This document shows positions 1-5,099 of a stretch of 5,099 nucleotides of DNA, piece by piece. How positions within the stretch are numbered: the first letter of the stretch is position 1; each line of letters begins with the position of its first letter. The position numbers were made by a program, and so were the translations under genes. Source of the stretch: Methanobacteriota archaeon (GTDB taxonomy: Archaea > Thermoplasmatota > Poseidoniia > Poseidoniales > Thalassarchaeaceae); assembly GCA_002685315.1 (NCBI GenBank), contig NYXJ01000029.1:1-5099 (forward strand). Reading direction: 5' to 3'. The notes under the pieces were generated by a model that made no database searches, had not been told where the DNA came from, and saw only the letters and a program-made list of their open reading frames with translations.

Positions 1-1238
1 AATAAAGCTAGGAAACTTGGTTCATCAACCAAATATGAGTCTGCTGAACGCGAATCAGAACTATACTCACCTACAAGATTAATATTGCCCCAACTGTTAG
101 TTTGAATACGAGCACTCTGTTGATACGAATGCGCAAACATTTCGTACAGAGAACCCCATCTTGCTAAGATTCCAGAACTATCAGCCTCTAGTTGATAGAA
201 GTGAAATGTAGCGGCGGGGACTATGCCAGTGGAATTAGAATCTCCGGAACCATCACCCAGTAGAGTTGATGTCACGTGTGTTCCATGACCACTGTTTCTA
301 TCTTGGTGAGAATTATCAGGACCAAACAAATCATAAATTGCTCTGACCCTGCCGTTGAAATCACCATGATCAGCATCTATTCCCGTATCAGAAATAGCTA
401 AAATTTCTCCACTACCGTTCAGATTGAAAGGAGATGATGTTGAAGCAATATTACCACCAATTAATTCATTAGCATTGCTATTGTGTGTTGAAATAATTGA
501 AGATTCATGAATACTTAGTATTCTGCCATCCATTGCTAAAACAGGTAACCATGTCGCATCAATTCCTTTAATTTGACATAAGTGAATATCACAGACATTT
601 CTTGTTACAGAACTGTCTGAGATACGATTCATATCAAGTTCTAGTTCAGATAATTCATTAATTTCTAAGTCTGAAGCGATAGTGATATCTAAATCAAGAG
701 AGTGACCACCACGTCCAGAAAAATCAACTAAACTTGGAGAAACTCTCCAAGCAATTGGTAATCCTTCAATCCATCGTACTGAAGGAGATTTTTCTAATTC
801 AGATTTAGATGTCAAAATATCTTCAATAGGTAACCTGACGATTAAGGCAGAATCAGGTATTGTATCAATAATTGGATACCCATAAAAATCTATTAAATTT
901 ATTAAATCGGTCATGTCTACACTTTTTGACTGTACAATCACTAATCCTGTACGTGAAAGTGCTGATGAATCATACAAGTTCTCAGGACCGAGTGGCATTA
1001 CATCTTTCAAAGGATCGAAATCTCCAAACGGTGAATGAATAATTCCTGAGAACTCATTCAATTTATAATCTGATTCTGAAACAACAGATAACTTACTCCA
1101 TTTACTATTCTCAGATATTACCTGGTAATCTGAATTTGTATTGGAATCAGTTGTTTCACTAAAAGCAGAAACTACACCTGACCAAGATGAAAAGACCAGA
1201 ATTAAAAGGATTGGGAATATTGATTTCACAGCAGTCAT
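1..1238 (-). CDS. Secreted S8 (subtilisin-like, KP-43-type) serine protease, 3' part missing
   Basis: Probable secreted endopeptidase, cut by the left edge of the window; 412 codons are present without a stop. Residues 1-25 look like a Sec signal peptide. Residues about 97-170 resemble an inhibitory pro-region (GLVIVQSK, DSALIVRLP, SVRWIEGLP). The catalytic domain starts near residue 276. It shows the Asp motif AISDTGID (Asp284) and the His motif NSGHGTHVTS (His318). A following ARIQTNSWG segment and a nearby SDSR are, from memory of the family, typical of KP-43-like subtilases. The oxyanion Asn and the catalytic Ser (GTSMA) must lie outside the window, so activity cannot be confirmed. Cys216 and Cys221 could pair. 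The start is ambiguous: ATG at 1238 gives a compact signal peptide with CAGG upstream; in-frame ATG at 1256 adds MCRRLD and has AAAAGGA 4 nt upstream. It lies downstream of gap on the same strand. Family assignment is firm; substrate unknown. Confidence 0.9.
   Translation of the reverse strand, partial: MTAVKSIFPILLILVFSSWSGVVSAFSETTDSNTNSDYQVISENSKWSKLSVVSESDYKLNEFSGIIHSPFGDFDPLKDVMPLGPENLYDSSALSRTGLVIVQSKSVDMTDLINLIDFYGYPIIDTIPDSALIVRLPIEDILTSKSELEKSPSVRWIEGLPIAWRVSPSLVDFSGRGGHSLDLDITIASDLEINELSELELDMNRISDSSVTRNVCDIHLCQIKGIDATWLPVLAMDGRILSIHESSIISTHNSNANELIGGNIASTSSPFNLNGSGEILAISDTGIDADHGDFNGRVRAIYDLFGPDNSHQDRNSGHGTHVTSTLLGDGSGDSNSTGIVPAATFHFYQLEADSSGILARWGSLYEMFAHSYQQSARIQTNSWGNINLVGEYSSDSRSADSYLVDEPSFLAL
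1164..1238 (-). other. Signal peptide of the S8 protease
   Basis: The first 25 residues have a short charged n-region (MTAVK), a hydrophobic core (residues 7-17, IFPILLILVFS) and a small-residue c-region ending VVSA before FSE. A signal peptidase I cut after Ala25 would satisfy the A-X-A-like rule (V-S-A). No lipobox Cys is present at the cut, so export as a soluble or later-anchored protein is expected. A C-terminal anchor, if any, lies outside the window. Confidence 0.75.
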
Positions 1239-1307
1239 ATCGAGCCTGCGACACATTAGGTCCTTTTGACCGTTAACGTTTGATGAATCGGAAATTAATC
1301 AAAGATT
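1239..1307. other. Short gap-protease intergenic spacer
   Basis: This is the 69-nt stretch (51 nt if the protease starts at 1256) between two genes on the minus strand. It holds a possible AAAAGGA ribosome binding site (1261-1267) for the longer protease start. An AT-rich stretch (TTGATTAATTT on the minus strand, near 1292-1302) is too weak to call a promoter. There is no clear hairpin or long T run, so no terminator separating the two genes is evident. Read-through from gap into the protease gene is therefore possible. Confidence 0.5.
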
Positions 1308-2348
1308 CTAGATTCCGTAGTAATCAGAAATGGCTAAATCTGTTTTTGCAACGCTAGTTCTCCAATCTACTTCAGTTCCCATCAAAGCTCTGACACAGTC
1401 TACATTTTCTGGAATTACATCACTTTCTTGGTGTATGGCTTGGAAGTAATATAGCCTATTCCCCAACAACTTTACGCCATCTTCCCAAACAAATATTTCA
1501 TGTAAATCGCCCCATTTCCTACCTATGTCTCTGGCCATTTCCATCACTTCTGCAGTAGTAGGGATTTTGTCATCTTTACCACTCATTACAATTACTCTAG
1601 GAGATTCCTTCCACATCCTAACAATCGAATCAGTGGTCAGTCCGTGACCATCAGGTAAATCTGCAATAATCGAATGAACATGCATTAAAGTAGTTGGTAC
1701 AGCAACTGCTAAGGAATTAATTTCAATCTCGGGCTTAACTGTCATTACATCAGGACCATGGTGACTTGGTACTTTTAGAACCGGTTTTATTGCATTAATT
1801 GGCCCTTTGTCAGAATCACCAGGATCAGCAGCCCTTCTAATCATTGTACACTCTACTTTTAGAGAACCACAATGTTCGTACAGAGGAACCAATGTTCTTG
1901 AAAGACCTGTCGTATTACACGATACTACACGCGTTCCTTGAGCGTTGAGATTTTCTGAATGATTTGCACAAGAGGTATATGATAATCCTGTGAGAGAATG
2001 TTTTTCTCCACCTTGAAACATATATTTGACACCAGCGGATTGATATTTTTCTAGATTCGCGGCTCCCATTTTACCTGGCGCGCAGTCAATTACAACATCT
2101 GCAATAGATAATAACTCTGACAAACCACCTTTACAATCATATCCTTGCTCTGAAAAAGAATCAATTTTTTCTTGATTGTCAAATGTACAATACAACGGGA
2201 AACCTCGTTTTTCAGCTAGTCCGCAGCCAAAAGAAGGCCCTGTTTTCGTGACACCTATAACTTGCATATCGTCTTGTGCATCTATAGCATCTGCAACTCT
2301 CTTGCCTATCGTACCAAAACCATTTATTGCAACTTTAATTGTACTCAT
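1308..2348 (-). CDS. gap: Archaeal type II glyceraldehyde-3-phosphate dehydrogenase (NAD(P)+, phosphorylating)
   Basis: Cytosolic enzyme interconverting glyceraldehyde 3-phosphate and 1,3-bisphosphoglycerate in glycolysis/gluconeogenesis; the family is usually tetrameric. All 346 residues are present, close to the usual ~340. The N-terminus is a Rossmann fold with VAINGFGTIGKRVADAI (residues 6-22), followed by TKTGPSF (34-40) and DVVIDCAPGKMGAAN (84-98). The catalytic Cys144 sits in SCNTTGLSR. Other family signatures are FQGGEKH (111-117), RRAADP (171-176), HHGPD (196-200), MHVHS (222-226) and QESDVIPENVD (307-317). This pattern belongs to the archaeal class, not the bacterial/eukaryotic GapA class. 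The start is fixed: no other ATG or GTG is in frame upstream, and the Rossmann strand begins at residue 4. A weak GTGAG lies just upstream. It is divergent from the GXGXG gene and has a TATA-like box 52 nt upstream. No missing key residue was seen. Confidence 0.97.
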   Translation of the reverse strand: MSTIKVAINGFGTIGKRVADAIDAQDDMQVIGVTKTGPSFGCGLAEKRGFPLYCTFDNQEKIDSFSEQGYDCKGGLSELLSIADVVIDCAPGKMGAANLEKYQSAGVKYMFQGGEKHSLTGLSYTSCANHSENLNAQGTRVVSCNTTGLSRTLVPLYEHCGSLKVECTMIRRAADPGDSDKGPINAIKPVLKVPSHHGPDVMTVKPEIEINSLAVAVPTTLMHVHSIIADLPDGHGLTTDSIVRMWKESPRVIVMSGKDDKIPTTAEVMEMARDIGRKWGDLHEIFVWEDGVKLLGNRLYYFQAIHQESDVIPENVDCVRALMGTEVDWRTSVAKTDLAISDYYGI

Positions 2349-2399
2349 AATCTCACTAACTACCCTTTGACAATAACTTGCCCGAGTAGAAACTCTATC

Positions 2400-2405
2400 A
2401 ATATA
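2400..2405 (-). promoter_or_regulatory. TATA-like box of the gap promoter
   Basis: On the minus strand the sequence reads AAAAAAGGGTATATTGATAG. TATATT lies at 2405-2400, with a purine-rich BRE-like stretch immediately upstream (2406-2414). An archaeal TATA box sits about 25 nt before the transcription start. That puts the start near 2375-2378 and a leader of roughly 28 nt ahead of the gap ATG at 2348. The spacing is sensible, but the call rests on motif and position only. Confidence 0.45.
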
Positions 2406-2428
2406 CCCTTTTTTAACTACGTGCTTGA

Positions 2429-2443
2429 TATTAAAATTTAATA
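2429..2443. promoter_or_regulatory. Perfect AT-only palindrome; possible plus-strand TATA element or operator
   Basis: TATTAAA-A-TTTAATA is a perfect 7-bp inverted repeat around a single central base, within the 158-nt divergent spacer. It is the best TATA-like candidate for the plus-strand operon. The distance to the ATG at 2507 is about 64 nt, which predicts a start near 2465 and a leader of about 40 nt. It also lies about 25-40 nt upstream of the gap TATA-like box, a position where a dimeric regulator could act. Because it contains only A and T, chance is a real alternative. Confidence 0.3.
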
Positions 2444-2506
2444 CTTTGATTAGCCTTCAAGCCGTCAGAATCAAGACTAAATACATCCTCAGAGTCATGA
2501 TAGTTT

Positions 2507-4045
2507 ATGCGCGAGGTCACGGCTAAGAGCATTAAGTTGAATCGTGATCTTGAAAAAATGCTCGCTGAAGCATTGGAACGCGACCTATTAGTAAGAATAG
2601 GGTGGGGAAGAAATGGGGATGAGAAACCAAAAAATGGTGAAATCGGCGTAATAACTCATTTACCAAAAAAATCTAGAGTTTTGCTATTAGGAAACTTAGG
2701 TGAATGTTGCGGGGCAATGAATAGAGGGGGTAATCTGACTATTCAAGGTGGATGTTCATCAATGGCCGGAGCTTTTCAAGAAGATGGGAAATTAATCATT
2801 GAAAAGGACGCAGGCCATAGAATCGGCTCTAATATGAAAGGAGGTATGATAAATGTCCAAGGTTCAGTAACTAATTTCGCAGGTGAATCTATGGAAGAAG
2901 GAACTATTCTGATTCGCGGTCATGCAGGCGAAAGAGTAGGGGCAGGCATGTCAGGAGGGACAATAATTGTTTTAGGTTCGGTTGGTAAAGAACCTGGAAT
3001 TGGGATGACTGGAGGTAAAGTAATTGTTGCAGGTAATTGTCCATCAGCAGGTAATGGAGCAGAGATAAGAGAGATTAATTCAAAAGAGATCTTAGAAATC
3101 TCCGAACACTTAGAACCTCTGGGTTTGTCAATAAATAAAGATGCTTTAGTGTTAGTACCCTCAGAAAATAATTCTAATGTTTTTGAGTACCCTGAAATTA
3201 GTATCAGGGAGGGGTTAGAAAAAATATTACTAGTTCCTTCAGGAAAAAATAATCAATTATTCCATGAAAAACTAGATTGTGAAACAATTCTGAAAACAAT
3301 CGATGGAGACGAAGGAATTGTTTTCCCAATCCCTTGGCTTGTTGAAAGAGAAAAAGCCGCCTCCTCTAGCGACCATATGACCTCAAAACAGCCATGTTTA
3401 GTAAGAGGTTCGCCAAGAGAGATAGATTTGCTCATTATAGATCAAGAAAACCTCGTTAAAGTTTATGAATATCTACCTATATGCTCAGGAATAGTACTTA
3501 ATTTAGAGTCTCTACCTAAAATGAATGACGCTGAAATAGAATCAATAATAGTATCTTTAAGAAGTAAAATGAAAAGTAAATCTCTTGTAATGTTGAGAGA
3601 CAGAGTAGATAGAGTAGAAAATTTACTAAGAATGATTATTGATTTAGATCTAGATGGAGCGATTATCAACGCTGCAACGCCGGGCGGAAGTAGAGTATCT
3701 GCTGCATTGCCTAGAATTGGTTTGGCGTCGAGAGCAATGAACATCAAGGAACAGGGTAAGCATTTGTTGATTAAATTAGATGAAAATCCCAGTGCAGAGG
3801 ATTTTATCATAGCCAAAGGTTCCGGCTGCTCACTGATTGTCGCCCCAAATAATGATGAAAAGTTAGAAGAAAATCTTGTTCGGCTGAAATCTAGTATAAA
3901 TGGTTGGATGTCAGATATAGGAGTTCAGAACCTGAATGAGGTTACACGAAGAAATTTAAGAGCAATTGATTATGATACTGCTGCTATTTCAGGACTAAGA
4001 TTAATTGGATACGATAGACCTCTTCCTATGTGGCTTGGAAACTAG
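2507..4045 (+). CDS. Glutamate synthase-related protein: N-terminal GXGXG beta-helix plus degenerate FMN-barrel-like C-terminus
   Basis: Function is not established. Residues about 1-60 resemble the lead-in of archaeal glutamate synthase 'domain 3' proteins. Residues 62-176 hold about six turns of 19-20 residues ending in G-G/D-G plus a hydrophobic strand, for example GAGMSGGTIIVLG and GIGMTGGKVIVAG. This is the GXGXG right-handed beta-helix also found in formylmethanofuran dehydrogenase subunit C. After a variable region (190-300), residues about 300-500 recall the GltB FMN domain: LDLDGAIINAATPGGS (380-395), LPRIGLASRAM (401-411) and the tail IGVQNLNEVTRRNLRAID (471-488). However, the glycine-rich FMN phosphate loop, the 3Fe-4S cysteines and any glutaminase Cys1 domain are not visible. 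A catalytic synthase is therefore unlikely; a pseudoenzyme or scaffold is more plausible. In-frame TAG at 2501 makes ATG 2507 the first possible start; no strong ribosome binding site precedes it. It is followed 8 nt later by pheT. Confidence 0.8.
   Translation: MREVTAKSIKLNRDLEKMLAEALERDLLVRIGWGRNGDEKPKNGEIGVITHLPKKSRVLLLGNLGECCGAMNRGGNLTIQGGCSSMAGAFQEDGKLIIEKDAGHRIGSNMKGGMINVQGSVTNFAGESMEEGTILIRGHAGERVGAGMSGGTIIVLGSVGKEPGIGMTGGKVIVAGNCPSAGNGAEIREINSKEILEISEHLEPLGLSINKDALVLVPSENNSNVFEYPEISIREGLEKILLVPSGKNNQLFHEKLDCETILKTIDGDEGIVFPIPWLVEREKAASSSDHMTSKQPCLVRGSPREIDLLIIDQENLVKVYEYLPICSGIVLNLESLPKMNDAEIESIIVSLRSKMKSKSLVMLRDRVDRVENLLRMIIDLDLDGAIINAATPGGSRVSAALPRIGLASRAMNIKEQGKHLLIKLDENPSAEDFIIAKGSGCSLIVAPNNDEKLEENLVRLKSSINGWMSDIGVQNLNEVTRRNLRAIDYDTAAISGLRLIGYDRPLPMWLGN
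2690..3034 (+). other. GXGXG beta-helix repeat region
   Basis: Codons 62-176 encode about six consecutive imperfect turns with a period near 19 residues. The turns begin near residues 62, 81, 101, 120, 139 and 158. Each has a small/Gly-rich bend, then a G-G or E/D-G pair, then a short beta strand (NLTIQG, KLIIEK, MINVQG, TILIRG, TIIVLG, KVIVAG). In glutamate synthase this fold is structural and links active sites, so its presence alone does not imply catalysis. Confidence 0.85.
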
Positions 4046-4049
4046 GTGA
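4044..4049 (+). promoter_or_regulatory. Ribosome binding site of pheT overlapping the upstream stop codon
   Basis: AGGTGA lies 4 nt before the pheT ATG at 4054 and shares its first two bases with the TAG stop at 4043-4045. It matches the archaeal anti-Shine-Dalgarno (complement GGAGGTGA). This fixes the pheT start and suggests translational coupling to the GXGXG gene. Confidence 0.8.
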
Positions 4050-4053
4050 AATT

Positions 4054-5099
4054 ATGCCTACACTAAAATTTAATCATAATATCTTAGAATACCTCCATGA
4101 AATTAATGGCGTCAAATACGATTCAAAAGATTGGGAAAAAAGAATGCCCTCCATAGGATGTGTGGTAGAAGAAAATGACGAAGAGGGGATTGAAATTGAA
4201 ATTTTTCCCGATAGGACAGATTTACTAAGTCACGAAACTATTTCTAGAGCCGCCAGAGCTTTTCTGAACTCTTTAAACGATTCACCTAATCTTGAAATAA
4301 AACAAGGTGAGATAACTCTCGAAGTTGATAAGTCACTACAAAATATACGCCCCGTTATTCTTGGGGCTGTAGTCAGGGGCGTAGATAATGGTAGCAATTA
4401 CAGCGAAAAAGATGATTTTATTCAGTCATTAATGGACCATCAAGAAAAGTTACACTTAACTCTGGGTAGGAAAAGAAAATTCGCTTCAATCGGAGTTCAT
4501 GATTTATCACAATTAAGTCCACCATTCAAAGTAATTTCTGTTGACAAAAAATACAAGTTCACCCCACTAGCAGAAAAAAAGGAAATGAGCATTGAGGATA
4601 TATTGAAATTACACCCCAAAGGGAAAGAATATGCTCATCTAATGTCAGAATTGAAAGAATATCCAGTGATTATAGATGATGAAGATAGAGTTCTTTCATT
4701 CCCACCAATTATCAACGGTGATCATACTACCGTAAATGAGCAAACAAGAGATTTTTTCATTGATGTGACAGGATGGGATGAAAGATCTTGTGAGGCATGT
4801 TTACTATTGATATGTTTATCACTTGCAGAAAGAGGAGGCGTTATTGAATCGATTCAAATTAAAAACTGGGATCAAGAATCATTAAACGTCCCTAGAGGAG
4901 ATCCGAAAAGTCACAGAGTCCCTGACAGATTAATTAGAAATATTCTTGGAATCGAATTAAGCAAAACAGAAATTGCAGACTCAATAAAAAAAATGGGTGG
5001 GGAATTAATAGAAACAAGAACCGTGACTAATGGACCAGATAAAATTGAGAAATGGGCAGATTGTATAGTAGGAGAGAAAGAGCATGTTATTTCGATGCC
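4054..5099 (+). CDS. pheT: Phenylalanyl-tRNA synthetase beta subunit, archaeal/eukaryal type, 3' part missing
   Basis: Beta chain of the cytosolic alpha2-beta2 enzyme that charges tRNA-Phe. The first 348 codons are present; the archaeal family is about 550 residues, so roughly 200 are missing at the right edge. Diagnostic segments are IEIEIFPDRTDLLSHETISRA (residues 46-66, family form IEIFPNRPDLLS) and SIGVHDLSQLSPPF (145-158). Further ones are FTPLAEKKEMSIEDILKLHP (169-188), VLSFPPIING (213-222) and TRDFFIDVTG (231-240). Residues about 90-270 correspond to the B3/B4 editing-type module. From about 280 the B5 domain starts (RVPDRLIRNILGIEL, 288-302), and the last codons (VISMP) enter the stretch before the family's P-x-YR motif. 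The catalytic-like core domain lies outside the window. The AGGTGA site fixes the start. It is the second gene of a two-gene (or longer) operon; the upstream gene is not pheS, so the alpha subunit must be elsewhere or downstream. Confidence 0.96.
   Translation, partial: MPTLKFNHNILEYLHEINGVKYDSKDWEKRMPSIGCVVEENDEEGIEIEIFPDRTDLLSHETISRAARAFLNSLNDSPNLEIKQGEITLEVDKSLQNIRPVILGAVVRGVDNGSNYSEKDDFIQSLMDHQEKLHLTLGRKRKFASIGVHDLSQLSPPFKVISVDKKYKFTPLAEKKEMSIEDILKLHPKGKEYAHLMSELKEYPVIIDDEDRVLSFPPIINGDHTTVNEQTRDFFIDVTGWDERSCEACLLLICLSLAERGGVIESIQIKNWDQESLNVPRGDPKSHRVPDRLIRNILGIELSKTEIADSIKKMGGELIETRTVTNGPDKIEKWADCIVGEKEHVISM

Larger units (their letters stand above)
2349..2506. other. Divergent intergenic region between gap and the GXGXG-pheT operon
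   Basis: These 158 nt hold everything needed for two divergent promoters: the gap TATA-like box (2400-2405), a T-rich stretch (2409-2414) and the AT palindrome (2429-2443). Nothing here looks like a structured RNA or a tRNA. A 9-codon ATG frame at 2497-2526 overlaps the start of the GXGXG gene out of frame; it is probably meaningless. Confidence 0.6.

Noticed and set aside
1271..1278. CGTTAACG palindrome between gap and the protease gene
   Set aside because: It is only 8 bp, with no loop and no flanking T run. It is too short to support a terminator or operator call.
2176..2370. A 64-codon plus-strand open frame antisense to the start of gap
   Set aside because: It lies almost wholly opposite the well-conserved N-terminal coding sequence of gap, has no ribosome binding site and matches no known family.
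2349..2456. The gap reading frame stays open upstream of its ATG to about 2456
   Set aside because: There is no in-frame ATG or GTG in this stretch, and the family's Rossmann fold begins within four residues of the chosen Met. An N-terminal extension is not supported.
2497..2526. Possible leader peptide (ATG at 2497, stop at 2524-2526) overlapping the GXGXG gene start
   Set aside because: It has nine codons, no ribosome binding site, no run of a regulatory amino acid and no attenuator-like hairpin. It is most likely a chance frame.
3253..3435. A 60-codon minus-strand open frame opposite the GXGXG gene
   Set aside because: Short, antisense to a real gene, with no homology or start context.
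3463..3816. A 117-codon minus-strand open frame opposite the GXGXG gene
   Set aside because: It is antisense to a continuous, recognisable coding sequence, has a low-complexity hydrophobic/Ser-rich translation and lacks a start signal. It is best read as a shadow frame.
2507..4045. Reading the GXGXG protein as formylmethanofuran dehydrogenase subunit C (FwdC)
   Set aside because: The beta-helix is shared, but no other methanogenesis-type gene is nearby. The C-terminal half recalls glutamate synthase rather than an Fwd subunit.

Overview
The window looks like AT-rich chromosomal DNA from an archaeon. It carries an archaeal-type (type II) glyceraldehyde-3-phosphate dehydrogenase and the start of an archaeal/eukaryal-type phenylalanyl-tRNA synthetase beta chain. 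It also has TATA-like promoter elements and a GGTGA Shine-Dalgarno site. A planktonic marine Thermoplasmatota lineage (Marine Group II/III type) would fit the AT-rich coding style, the tight packing and the secreted subtilisin-like protease. That placement is inferred from overall character, not from a marker gene.

Layout, left to right. Bases 1-1238 (minus strand) are the first 412 codons of a secreted S8 protease resembling the KP-43 subgroup. They comprise a signal peptide, an inhibitor-like pro-region and the first half of the catalytic domain with Asp and His; the Ser part lies beyond the left edge. Bases 1308-2348 (minus strand) are a complete gap gene that reads towards the protease gene. 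Bases 2349-2506 form a divergent promoter region with a TATA-like box for gap and a perfect 15-nt AT palindrome. Bases 2507-4045 (plus strand) encode a 512-residue protein with an N-terminal GXGXG beta-helix, the glutamate synthase 'domain 3' fold. Its C-terminal half looks like a degenerate remnant of the glutamate synthase FMN barrel. Bases 4054-5099 (plus strand) are the first 348 codons of pheT. The two plus-strand genes are 8 nt apart, and the pheT ribosome binding site overlaps the upstream stop codon, so they are very probably one operon.

Functionally, gap belongs to central carbon metabolism (glycolysis/gluconeogenesis), pheT to translation, and the protease to degradation of extracellular or surface protein. 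The GXGXG protein is the least explained gene. It shares glutamate synthase ancestry but has the domains in the opposite order to GltB, and it appears to lack FMN, iron-sulfur and glutaminase signatures. It is the most interesting item here. No RNA genes, CRISPR arrays, insertion sequences or attachment sites were seen.
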